Assembly (NCBI RefSeq): GCF_026409565.1
Contig: NZ_CP112881.1
Coordinates: 2,403,501 to 2,467,500 of the forward strand
DNA from: Sneathiella aquimaris
GTDB taxonomy: Bacteria; Pseudomonadota; Alphaproteobacteria; Sneathiellales; Sneathiellaceae
DNA: 64,000 nucleotides
Direction of reading: 5' to 3'
Shown: positions 51,708-60,527 of the stretch, piece by piece
How the letters are laid out: every line of letters starts with the position of its first letter
How positions within the stretch are numbered: position 1 is the first letter of the stretch
Translations under genes and position numbers: made by a program
Notes under the pieces: model-generated
Told to the model about the DNA's origin: nothing
The model's database searches: none
Seen by the model: the letters and a program-made list of their open reading frames with translations, nothing else

Positions 51708-53471
51708 ATGTCATTTTTAGAAATCACAGGATTGTCAAAGCATTATGGAGACGGTGCAAACCGAACCAACGTGCTGAAAGACATCAATCTAAAAGTCGAG
51801 GACGGCGAGTTTATTGCGATCCTCGGCTTCTCAGGCTCTGGCAAAACAACGTTGATTTCGGCCTTAGCAGGCTTGATCGAACCAGACACAGGCGGCGTGA
51901 TCTTTCGCGGGAAACAAATCACAGGCCCCGGCCCGGAGAGAGGATTGGTCTTTCAATCATATTCCCTGATGCCGTGGCTATCAGTGCGTGGAAACATAAC
52001 GCTTGCGGTTGATGCGGTTCACACAACCAAATCCCGCAAAGAAAAGACAGAAATAACACAACATTATATCGACATGGTGGGTCTCTCCCATGCGGCCGAC
52101 AGACGACCAGCAGAGCTTTCTGGTGGCATGCGTCAACGGGTTGCTGTTGCCCGGGCACTTGCCATGCAGCCCGAAGTCCTTCTTATGGATGAGCCACTAT
52201 CCGCACTGGATGCGCTGACCCGCGCCAAGCTACAGGACGAGTTCGCAGATATTTCTCAAAAAGAAAAGAAAACCATCATCCTCATTACAAATGACGTGGA
52301 TGAAGCGATCCTTCTCGCCGATCGGGTGATCGCGCTAACCCCTGCACCAAATGCCACTTTAGGGCGGGAGTTTCGCATTGATCTGCCACGACCAAGGAAC
52401 CGTGCTGAAATCAATAGCGACGCAGAGTTTATCCGCCTGAGAGGTGAGATTACACAGTATCTGATGGATATAGGTGCAGAACGGGGGGTTGAGGCAGAAC
52501 GCTGTATCGCGCTTCCGGAAATCGTTCCGATCACGCAGCGGGACAAAATTCCCCCAGCCTACCAAAAAGCTGCTGAGTCAGTGCGCAACAAACGGTATCT
52601 GGACTTGAGTCAGATTAAAAAGATTTACCCCACCCCACAGGGGCCGCTAACGGTAGTCGACGGGTTCGACTTGAAAATGAACAAGGGCGAATTTGTTACG
52701 CTGATTGGTCATTCAGGATGCGGAAAATCAACGGTCCTGTCGATGATTTCTGGTCTCAATAGCATCTCTGAAGGCGGGATTATTCTGGACGGTACCCATA
52801 TTGAAGGGGCTGGTCCAGACAGAGCCGTTGTTTTTCAAGCCCCATCCCTGCTGCCGTGGCTCACGGCACACGAGAATGTCTGCCTCGGTGTGGATAAAGT
52901 ATATCCGGACGCTGACAGGTCTGAACGCAAGGATGTGGTTGAATATTACCTTTCAAAAGTCGGCCTTGCCGATTCCATGCATAAATTGGCAGGCGATTTA
53001 TCCAACGGAATGAAACAACGGGTGGGCATCGCCCGGGCATTTGCCCTGTCTCCCAAGCTTCTTCTATTGGATGAACCTTTTGGCATGTTGGACAGCCTAA
53101 CCCGTTGGGAATTGCAGGATGTTCTGATGGATGTCTGGAAACGGACGCAGGTGACGGCTGTTTGCGTCACCCATGATGTGGATGAAGCCATTCTGCTGGC
53201 CGACCGGGTTGTGATGATGTCAAACGGGCCCCATGCGAAAATCGGCAATGTGATGGATGTAGATCTTCCCCGGCCAAGATCTCGCAAAGCCCTGCTGGAA
53301 CACCCGGACTACTACGCCTATCGCGAGGAGCTTCTGGAATTCCTGGATGCCTATGAAGGCGGTGCAAATCCAAGTACCGAGCAACTGTCCAGAATTACCG
53401 CAAAACGCAAAGAAAGAATTGCCCGGCAGGCAGGGCAAGAAAAACCGAAAGCAGTGTTATCAGCGGGGTGA
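51708..53471 (+). CDS. nrtCD: Nitrate ABC transporter, two ATPase domains fused in one chain
   Basis: 587 residues; ATG 51708 with GGTGGAG upstream. First ABC domain (residues 1-250): Walker A GFSGSGKTT, signature LSGGMRQR, Walker B LLMDEPLSALD. Second ABC domain (about 300-540): Walker A GHSGCGKST, a modified signature LSNGMKQR, Walker B LLLDEPFGMLD. Each is followed by a TxDVDEA H-loop region; the first has TNDVDEA in place of THDVDEA, so its switch histidine is replaced by N and that site may hydrolyse ATP poorly. Cyanobacteria encode NrtC and NrtD separately, with NrtC carrying an NrtA-like tail; here no such tail exists. Single-chain double ATPases occur in some proteobacterial nitrate systems. 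Confidence 0.88.
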   Translation: MSFLEITGLSKHYGDGANRTNVLKDINLKVEDGEFIAILGFSGSGKTTLISALAGLIEPDTGGVIFRGKQITGPGPERGLVFQSYSLMPWLSVRGNITLAVDAVHTTKSRKEKTEITQHYIDMVGLSHAADRRPAELSGGMRQRVAVARALAMQPEVLLMDEPLSALDALTRAKLQDEFADISQKEKKTIILITNDVDEAILLADRVIALTPAPNATLGREFRIDLPRPRNRAEINSDAEFIRLRGEITQYLMDIGAERGVEAERCIALPEIVPITQRDKIPPAYQKAAESVRNKRYLDLSQIKKIYPTPQGPLTVVDGFDLKMNKGEFVTLIGHSGCGKSTVLSMISGLNSISEGGIILDGTHIEGAGPDRAVVFQAPSLLPWLTAHENVCLGVDKVYPDADRSERKDVVEYYLSKVGLADSMHKLAGDLSNGMKQRVGIARAFALSPKLLLLDEPFGMLDSLTRWELQDVLMDVWKRTQVTAVCVTHDVDEAILLADRVVMMSNGPHAKIGNVMDVDLPRPRSRKALLEHPDYYAYREELLEFLDAYEGGANPSTEQLSRITAKRKERIARQAGQEKPKAVLSAG

Positions 53472-53476
53472 GTAAA

Positions 53477-55924
53477 ATGAGAAAAAAACTAGTAATTATT
53501 GGAAACGGAATGGCCCCTGGCAGAATGCTGGAGCATCTGTTTGAGGCAGATATAGAAGCATATGGCGTCACAATTTTCAACGCTGAGCCCCGAGTAAACT
53601 ACAACCGGCTAATGCTGTCACCTGTTCTGTCCGGCGAAAAAACCTATACCGATATTATCACGCATGATGATGACTGGTACGCCGAACATGGCGTGACCCT
53701 GCATAAAGGTGCGCGCATTTCTAAAATCGACCGGACTAAAAAAACGGTGACATCAGAAAACGGTATCATCGCTGAATATGATAAACTGGTAATCGCCACC
53801 GGCTCCAACCCCTTTGTCATTCCCGTTCCGGGTCACGATCTTGACGGCGTCATGGTTTATCGGGATCTGGATGATGTTGAAAAGATGCTGGAAGTCTCCA
53901 GAACAGGAGGACGTGCGGTCGTCATCGGCGGTGGTCTGCTGGGTCTGGAAGCGGCTGCAGGGTTGAAAGAACAAGGGATGGAGGTCACCGTTCTGCATCT
54001 GATGCCAACCTTGATGGAACGACAACTGGATATTGCCGCGGGCGCCTTACTGGAAAAATCTATTCTGGCCCGTGGGATCGATGTTATCACAGGCGCTAAT
54101 ACCAAAGAAATTATCGGTAAAGATCAAAAAGTAGCAGCGGTAAGCCTTGACGACGGCACCCTGATCGATGCAAAAATTGTTGTAATGGCGGTTGGAATTC
54201 GCCCCTCTATCGATCTTGCAATCCAGTCAGACCTTGCATGCCAGCGGGGCATTCTGGTGAACGACAATATGCTTACATCAGATCCCGATATTTACGCGTT
54301 GGGGGAATGCGTTGAACATCGGGGACAATGTTATGGTCTGGTCGCGCCCCTTTATGAGATGGCAAAAACGTTGGCCGCAGACTTGCTCGACACCTCTCTG
54401 CCCTATAGCGGCTCGCAAACAGCAACAAAACTGAAAGTCAGTGGTATTGACCTGTATTCCGCTGGAGATTTTGAGGATGCCCCGGACCGTGAGGAAATTG
54501 TCCTTCGGGATGGAATTGCAGGCCTCTATAAACGTCTCGTAATCAAGGACAATAAAATTCTGGGCGCCGTTCTTTACGGGGACACGACAGAGGGGCCATG
54601 GTTCTTTGATTTACTGAAAAAAGGAACCGATATTTCGGACATGCGCGACACCCTGATTTTCGGACAGGCCTATCAGGGAGGCGCCCCTCTGGACCCCATT
54701 GAAGCCGTTGCAGCCCTGCCAGATGATGCAGAAATCTGCGGTTGCAACGGCATTTGCAAATCCACAATCGTTACAACCATCAACGACAAGGGTCTAACCT
54801 CCCTCGATGACGTCAGATCCCACACAAAAGCATCAGCCTCCTGTGGAACCTGCACATCGCTTGTCGAAAATCTACTACAGTTGACCGCGGGAGATGCCTA
54901 CAACCCGTCCGCCGTTACACCGGTTTGCACCTGTACAGATCTTGGTCATAGCGATGTGAGAAATGCAATTCGAGCCCAGTCGCTAAAATCAATTCCTGAC
55001 ATCATGCAACGACTGGAATGGAGAACATCCAGTGGATGTGCCAAATGTCGCCCAGCGCTGAATTATTATCTGATTGCCGAATGGCCCGGAGAATATGAAG
55101 ATGATAACCAGTCCCGGTTTATTAACGAACGGGTTCACGCCAACATTCAGAAAAATGGAACCTATTCTGTTGTACCGCGGATGTGGGGCGGCTTGACAAC
55201 AGCCGATGAACTTCGCGCCATTGCGGACGCGGCAGATAAATACAACATCCCGACGATCAAGGTGACCGGAGGACAACGGATTGACCTTCTGGGTGTTGAA
55301 AAAGAAGATTTACCCAGTGTGTGGGCGGACCTTGGCAAGGCTGGCTTTATATCGGGCCATGCCTATGCCAAGGGGTTGCGCACGGTGAAAACCTGTGTCG
55401 GGTCGGACTGGTGCCGATTTGGAACACAAGACTCGACCGGATTGGGCGTAAGGCTGGAAAAATTCCTGTGGGGCTCCTGGGCGCCGGCAAAGGTAAAGCT
55501 GGCCGTTTCAGGGTGCCCAAGAAACTGCGCTGAGGCAACCTGTAAGGATGTGGGCGTGATTTGCGTGGACTCTGGTTTTGAAATCCATTTCGCAGGGGCC
55601 GCCGGGCTTGACATATTGGGGACAGAAGTTCTCGGTCTGGTGAAAACCGAAGATGACGCCCTTGAGTATATAGCGGCCCTTATCCAGATGTACCGGGAGC
55701 AAGGGCATTATCTTGAGCGTATCTATAAATGGGCGCGCCGGGTCGGACATGACGTCATTCGAGACAGTATTATGGACGACACCGAAAGGCGCAAAGCCCT
55801 GTACGACCGTTTTGTCATCTCCCAAAAATACTGCCAATCGGACCCATGGTCTGAACGTGTTTCCGGAAAAGACAAGCATGAATTCAACCCCCTAAAAACC
55901 ATTGAACTGGAGGCCGCAGAATGA
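53477..55924 (+). CDS. nirB: Assimilatory nitrite reductase, large subunit
   Basis: 815 residues. Order: FAD domain (IIGNGMAPGRMLEHL), NAD(P)H domain (VVIGGGLLGLEAAAGL), a BFD-like [2Fe-2S] domain (C-G-C-N-G-I-C-K, then CGTC), a second BFD-like module (CAKCRPAL), and the siroheme/[4Fe-4S] ferredoxin-nitrite reductase halves with the cysteine pairs TCVGSDWCRFG and SGCPRNCAEA. It reduces nitrite to ammonium with NAD(P)H. ATG 53477 is chosen; a GTG nine bases earlier overlaps the upstream stop codon and is an alternative. nirD overlaps the end by ATGA. Confidence 0.95.
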   Translation: MRKKLVIIGNGMAPGRMLEHLFEADIEAYGVTIFNAEPRVNYNRLMLSPVLSGEKTYTDIITHDDDWYAEHGVTLHKGARISKIDRTKKTVTSENGIIAEYDKLVIATGSNPFVIPVPGHDLDGVMVYRDLDDVEKMLEVSRTGGRAVVIGGGLLGLEAAAGLKEQGMEVTVLHLMPTLMERQLDIAAGALLEKSILARGIDVITGANTKEIIGKDQKVAAVSLDDGTLIDAKIVVMAVGIRPSIDLAIQSDLACQRGILVNDNMLTSDPDIYALGECVEHRGQCYGLVAPLYEMAKTLAADLLDTSLPYSGSQTATKLKVSGIDLYSAGDFEDAPDREEIVLRDGIAGLYKRLVIKDNKILGAVLYGDTTEGPWFFDLLKKGTDISDMRDTLIFGQAYQGGAPLDPIEAVAALPDDAEICGCNGICKSTIVTTINDKGLTSLDDVRSHTKASASCGTCTSLVENLLQLTAGDAYNPSAVTPVCTCTDLGHSDVRNAIRAQSLKSIPDIMQRLEWRTSSGCAKCRPALNYYLIAEWPGEYEDDNQSRFINERVHANIQKNGTYSVVPRMWGGLTTADELRAIADAADKYNIPTIKVTGGQRIDLLGVEKEDLPSVWADLGKAGFISGHAYAKGLRTVKTCVGSDWCRFGTQDSTGLGVRLEKFLWGSWAPAKVKLAVSGCPRNCAEATCKDVGVICVDSGFEIHFAGAAGLDILGTEVLGLVKTEDDALEYIAALIQMYREQGHYLERIYKWARRVGHDVIRDSIMDDTERRKALYDRFVISQKYCQSDPWSERVSGKDKHEFNPLKTIELEAAE

Positions 55925-56265
55925 CGTCAGAAACCATGAATTGGACAGAGGTCGGTCAACTTTCGGAAATACCGGTTCAGGGGGCCCGTTGCATAAAATT
56001 GGGAGAGACGACGATTGCCCTTTTTCGGACAATTACAAATGACGTCTTTGCCATCGAAGACAAGTGCCCCCACAAAAAAGGGCCCCTCAGTCAGGGGATT
56101 GTGCACGACAATTGCGTCACATGCCCGTTGCATAATTGGGTAATTTCCCTGGAAACCGGTACCGCGCAAGGGGCCGATGAAGGCTCAACATTAACTTTCT
56201 CAACACGTATTGAGAACGGGATCGTTTCAATTGCCCTTAGTGCCCCTAAAGAGGTCGCCGCGTGA
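55921..56265 (+). CDS. nirD: Nitrite reductase, small subunit with complete Rieske ligands
   Basis: 114 residues of the NirD/Rieske fold. The ligand motifs C-P-H (EDKCPHKKGPL) and C-P-L-H (VTCPLHNW) are both present, so it can hold a [2Fe-2S] cluster; several well-studied NirD proteins lack these residues. It is expected to pair with NirB. The start overlaps nirB and the stop overlaps nasA (GTGA), giving strict coupling. Confidence 0.93.
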   Translation: MTSETMNWTEVGQLSEIPVQGARCIKLGETTIALFRTITNDVFAIEDKCPHKKGPLSQGIVHDNCVTCPLHNWVISLETGTAQGADEGSTLTFSTRIENGIVSIALSAPKEVAA

Positions 56266-58919
56266 GTCGTTTAAAAGAATGCAAAACCACCTGTCCTTAT
56301 TGCGGGGTAGGATGCGGCATAGTCGCCAAATTCAACGAACAGGGTCTGGTCTCTGTTGAAGGAGATCCGGACCATCCCGCAAACGGGGGGCGCCTCTGCT
56401 CCAAAGGATCCGCATTGGCGGAAACCATGTCTGACACCCCCCGTTTGCACGATCCAATCGTTGACGGCAAAGTTTCAGACTGGAATGAAGCACTTGACCT
56501 CATTGCTTCGAAATTCAGCGATACCATTTCCAACTTTGGGCCGGACTCCGTTGCTTTCTATGTCTCTGGCCAGCTGCTGACAGAAGATTATTATGTGGCC
56601 AACAAACTGATGAAAGGTTTCATTGGCTCGGCAAATATCGATACCAATTCGCGTCTCTGCATGGCGTCAAGTGTCGCAGGCTACAAGCGCGCCTTTGGTA
56701 GCGATACTGTCCCCGTCTCCTATGCCGATCTTGAATGCTCGGACCTTGTTGTTCTGGTCGGAAGCAATCTCGCATGGTGTCATCCCGTTTTATATCAACG
56801 CCTGGCAGCTGAAAAAAAACAACGGCCAAATCTGAAGATCGTGGTAATTGATCCAAGAAAAACCATGACAACTGATATTGCTGATTTGCATCTGGCGATT
56901 AATCCCGATGGCGATGCTGCTTTATTCATGGGTCTTTTCGCACATCTGCAAAAAACAGGGGCCTGTGATGATGGTTTTATTGCTCGCCATACCAACGGGT
57001 TTGACGAAACACTGAAACAATGCGCCCCCTTAACGATTGATGAAATCGCTAAAAAAAGCGGTCTGGAACCCGCTGAAATCATTAGTTTCTATGAGCTATA
57101 CCGGACCACCCAAAAAACCGTTACAGTTTACAGTCAGGGCGTCAATCAGTCCCGTGTGGGCACCGATAAAGTCAACGCTATTCTAAACTGCCATCTGATA
57201 ACCGGCCGGATTGGCAAACCGGGTACAGGTCCGTTTTCGATCACCGGTCAGCCCAACGCCATGGGTGGCCGGGAAGTAGGCGGTCTCTCCAATATGTTGG
57301 CCGCCCATATGGAACTTGATAACCCAGCCCATCGCAACTCTGTTCAATCCTTCTGGAAGGCGCCTCACCTTCCTGAAAAACCGGGGCTTAAAGCCGTCGA
57401 TCTGTTCAAAGCGGTGGACAAAGGGGACATCAAGGTTCTGTGGATTATGGCGACCAATCCCGTTGATAGTTTACCGGATTCTGACTTTATCAAAGAGGCC
57501 TTGAAAAAATGTCCCTTTGTCATTGTTTCTGATATCTATCAAAACACCGACACAAACGCCTTTGCCCATGTTCTTCTTCCCTCCTCTGGTTGGGGGGAGA
57601 AAAATGGGACTGTCACAAATTCCGAGAGACGAATTTCGCGCCAACGTGGCTTTCTACGCGCCCCCGGAAATGCAAAACCAGACTGGTGGCAAATGGCTGC
57701 TATTGGCAAGCGGCTGGGGCATCACGGCGCTTTCGACTACTTGAACGAAGCAGACATTTACCGAGAACATGCGGCGCTATCTGCGCTTGATAATAACGGC
57801 TCACGGGATTTCGACATTGGAGAACATTCCAGACTATCGAACGACGGCTATGATAATCTGGCACCGGTTCGATGGCCGGTTCCGATTAAAAAGAACCCAT
57901 CAGAACGCCCTTTCTTTTCAGATGGACACTTCTTCACAGCCAACAACAAGGCAAACATTATCCCCGTCGCGATGCCCACAAAAGATCCCGAAACCGGACC
58001 GTATCAATTAAATACCGGTCGGATCAGAGACCAATGGCACACGATGACCCGAACCGGCAGGTCCCCCCGGTTATCTGCGCATTTGTCTGAACCATTTGCA
58101 GAAATCCATCCCGTTGATGCCCAGAAACTTGGCATTGAATTAGGTGATATTGTTGAACTGACAAATAAACATGGTCGCCTTCTAGCCAAAGCCACGATCA
58201 CGTTCAGGCAAAAAAAAGGTCAGGTTTTTGTACCGATGCACTGGACGGATCAATATGCATCAAATGGCCGCGTCAATAGCCTTATTCCATCGATCACAGA
58301 TCCTGTATCCGGGCAACCGGCATCAAAAAACACAGGCGTTTCCATTCAAAAATATGAAGCCAGGACCTTTCTGTTTCTGCTTACCCGGAAAAAGCCCGTG
58401 TTACCCGCTCGCGGATATTGGGCGACCTTCGAAACCGAAGGAGGATGGGCAACGGAATTTGCAGGAAAAGAGGATCTATTCGAGAAATTGGACGTTATCA
58501 AAAAAATGCTGAACGTCGATCTAAAAACCGCGCCCCTTGCCTACGAAGACAAGAAACGTGGGGAATATAGGCTTGCTTTGTTTCATGGCCAAAGGCTTGA
58601 AGGAATATTGTATGCTTCAGGATCCCCCCTTTCGGTTTCAAGAAGCTGGCTCTGTTCCAAATTTGAAGGCGACTTCAATGATCCGAAGGCACGGTATTCT
58701 GTGGTTGCCGGTAAAGCCCCCGTCAATGAAATAGACAAAGGCGCCATTATCTGTTCCTGTTTCGGCGTCGGAATCAACGAAATCGCAGACGCTGTTCGAT
58801 CTGGCTGCTGTAGTGTCGAAGCCGTTGGAGATGCGACGCAGGGCGGCAGCAATTGCGGATCTTGTCGCTCTGAAATCGCTGAGATCATCAACAAAAATGC
58901 TCTTGTCGCGGCCCAGTAG
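56262..58919 (+). CDS. nasA: Assimilatory nitrate reductase, molybdenum catalytic subunit
   Basis: 885 residues. GTG start overlapping the nirD stop. An N-terminal [4Fe-4S] site is seen (C11-P-Y-C14-G-V-G-C18 and C46 in LCSKGSA), followed by the molybdopterin guanine dinucleotide oxidoreductase body (SVAGYKRAFG, NLAWCHPVLYQR, TNPVDSLPD, TGRIRDQWHTMTRTG). The last 60 residues are a BFD-like [2Fe-2S] domain (ICSCFGVG, then NCGSCRSE), as in Klebsiella-type NasA, which would take electrons from a partner flavoprotein. No separate nasC/nasB electron donor gene is in the window, so the donor is encoded elsewhere or is a ferredoxin. Last gene of the nitrate operon. Confidence 0.95.
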   Translation: MSRLKECKTTCPYCGVGCGIVAKFNEQGLVSVEGDPDHPANGGRLCSKGSALAETMSDTPRLHDPIVDGKVSDWNEALDLIASKFSDTISNFGPDSVAFYVSGQLLTEDYYVANKLMKGFIGSANIDTNSRLCMASSVAGYKRAFGSDTVPVSYADLECSDLVVLVGSNLAWCHPVLYQRLAAEKKQRPNLKIVVIDPRKTMTTDIADLHLAINPDGDAALFMGLFAHLQKTGACDDGFIARHTNGFDETLKQCAPLTIDEIAKKSGLEPAEIISFYELYRTTQKTVTVYSQGVNQSRVGTDKVNAILNCHLITGRIGKPGTGPFSITGQPNAMGGREVGGLSNMLAAHMELDNPAHRNSVQSFWKAPHLPEKPGLKAVDLFKAVDKGDIKVLWIMATNPVDSLPDSDFIKEALKKCPFVIVSDIYQNTDTNAFAHVLLPSSGWGEKNGTVTNSERRISRQRGFLRAPGNAKPDWWQMAAIGKRLGHHGAFDYLNEADIYREHAALSALDNNGSRDFDIGEHSRLSNDGYDNLAPVRWPVPIKKNPSERPFFSDGHFFTANNKANIIPVAMPTKDPETGPYQLNTGRIRDQWHTMTRTGRSPRLSAHLSEPFAEIHPVDAQKLGIELGDIVELTNKHGRLLAKATITFRQKKGQVFVPMHWTDQYASNGRVNSLIPSITDPVSGQPASKNTGVSIQKYEARTFLFLLTRKKPVLPARGYWATFETEGGWATEFAGKEDLFEKLDVIKKMLNVDLKTAPLAYEDKKRGEYRLALFHGQRLEGILYASGSPLSVSRSWLCSKFEGDFNDPKARYSVVAGKAPVNEIDKGAIICSCFGVGINEIADAVRSGCCSVEAVGDATQGGSNCGSCRSEIAEIINKNALVAAQ

Positions 58920-59007
58920 CCTGTACACGCAACCATCCTCTTCGTCTCCACTGATGACAGGAGATTCCCGATCTCTCTCGAACAAGGACTCCCGCAAAAC
59001 CAACTGA

Positions 59008-60225
59008 CTATGCGTCAATGATTTCGAGGCAATGTCCATCCAGTAGCTGTTGAAGAATATCCACGTGTTTGGCGAAAACCGTGGCAGGAAATGGGGTTTC
59101 CTGCGCCATCATATTCACAACACCCAGATCGGAAAACGCCAAGTCAAAGAAGAGATCCCCTACTGAAACCGCATATTGTTGGGGCGACTTTAGCGGAGTG
59201 ATCATAATTTTCACGAAAGGCGGCTTTATCAACTGACCATCACCATCGATCAGCGTCTTAGCTGTTTCATGAACGCCCTCATAGACTGCACCGAACGGGC
59301 CCTCATCCGCACCATCGCTGTCAAATTCGTCATCAAATTCACCGCCAAGATTTTGCGCAGGCTTACTGAAATACTGCGCCAGCCATTTGACGAAATAATC
59401 TTCGTCAAAGACATCGGTCATGAAGCTTCTGAAATCACGAATATGGTCGGCTCCAACCTGAAACGGCACCGCACTTTCTGTAAGATTTTGTCCCAGATAA
59501 CGTGGCATATCCTGGTAATTCTCTTCCAGAAAATGGCCAAACTCAATCAACATTTCAGATAGGGCAGGCCCTAAAAAGCCAACGGAATACGTCAAGGACG
59601 GTTGTAAGCTGACCCCTTCATGAGGGAACAGGGGCGGAATGTAAATGACATCCCCCTCTGAGACCGTAACCTCTTCTCCGTCAAATGAGGTTTTCAGAAT
59701 TTTAAGGGGAATGTCCTCAATATGATCTTCCTTTTCAAGCGCTTCATACGCAACCTTCCAGCGCCGTTCGCCTTTGCCCTGCACCAGAAAAACATGATAA
59801 CTGTCCGAATGTGACCCCACAGTGCCGCCTTTTGGCGAATAACTGACCATAATATCGTCAAGCAACCAACGAGGGCAAAAGTTGAAATGCTTTAGAAGTT
59901 CCGCTGTTTCTTCATGGTACAGATCAACATTCTGGACAAGCAGGCTCCAGTCTTCTTCGCCGAGTTCTGCAAAAACCTGTTCGGCCAAAGGACCATAATC
60001 ACATTTCCAGTCGCTTTGTTTTTTACCTTTTCGAACAAGACGGGACTTCACCTCTTCTTCCATTGCAAGTCCGGCAACATGATCCTCATCAATAAGTGTT
60101 TCCGTCACTTCTGTTGGGATCAAGCCCCGAACGACAAATGGCTTTTTGTTCCAGAATTCAAGAAAAAATTCTTTGGACGTTGGCAAATGATCAAGAATAA
60201 GAGACATGGATTTGAGTCTGTTCAT
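59008..60225 (-). CDS. JmjC-type ribosomal protein hydroxylase, RoxA/YcfD-like
   Basis: 405 residues from ATG 60225 (another ATG at 60207; neither has a clear binding site). N-terminal FLEFWNKKPFVVRG and the JmjC core GSHSDSYHVFLVQGKGERRW with the Fe(II) ligands H-x-D, and VIYIPPLFPHEG with the third His, are as in YcfD/RoxA, the 2-oxoglutarate-dependent oxygenase that hydroxylates an arginine of ribosomal protein uL16. The C-terminal part is a winged-helix-like domain seen in the family. It is divergent from the OsmC-YcaO gene. Confidence 0.88.
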   Translation of the reverse strand: MNRLKSMSLILDHLPTSKEFFLEFWNKKPFVVRGLIPTEVTETLIDEDHVAGLAMEEEVKSRLVRKGKKQSDWKCDYGPLAEQVFAELGEEDWSLLVQNVDLYHEETAELLKHFNFCPRWLLDDIMVSYSPKGGTVGSHSDSYHVFLVQGKGERRWKVAYEALEKEDHIEDIPLKILKTSFDGEEVTVSEGDVIYIPPLFPHEGVSLQPSLTYSVGFLGPALSEMLIEFGHFLEENYQDMPRYLGQNLTESAVPFQVGADHIRDFRSFMTDVFDEDYFVKWLAQYFSKPAQNLGGEFDDEFDSDGADEGPFGAVYEGVHETAKTLIDGDGQLIKPPFVKIMITPLKSPQQYAVSVGDLFFDLAFSDLGVVNMMAQETPFPATVFAKHVDILQQLLDGHCLEIIDA

Positions 60226-60527
60226 AAGTAAAAAATGGTTGATAGACGCATACACGATGCGAGTAAAGCCGGTTTAACAAAAGCAGACACACAAACATCG
60301 ATACGATGGTCTGAATTTCAATCGAATCACAGTGCAAGCCCAATCGCCGTTAAACAGCAAATTCAAGCGCCCATCCTCACTCCCTCATCGCTGATAGCCC
60401 TATGTAGAGGGCCATATATAGCGTGGGGACAAATAAATGCCCAGATCTCCCACGTATAGTTTGACAAACAAACAGATGCAAACAATGACCTATGGTGAAT
60501 GTCACGTTTTCTGGAAAGAATAGTCAT
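60226..60527. other. Divergent promoter region between roxA-like and OsmC-YcaO genes
   Basis: 302 bp that should hold both promoters. CGTGGG at 60422 is matched by CCCACG at 60449, an inverted repeat with 21 bases between the arms that could be an operator. No coding frame or RNA gene is seen. Confidence 0.45.

Noticed and set aside
58920-59007. Terminator of the nasA operon
   Set aside because: A weak GAGAT/ATCTC pairing is present, but the stem is short and no T run follows.
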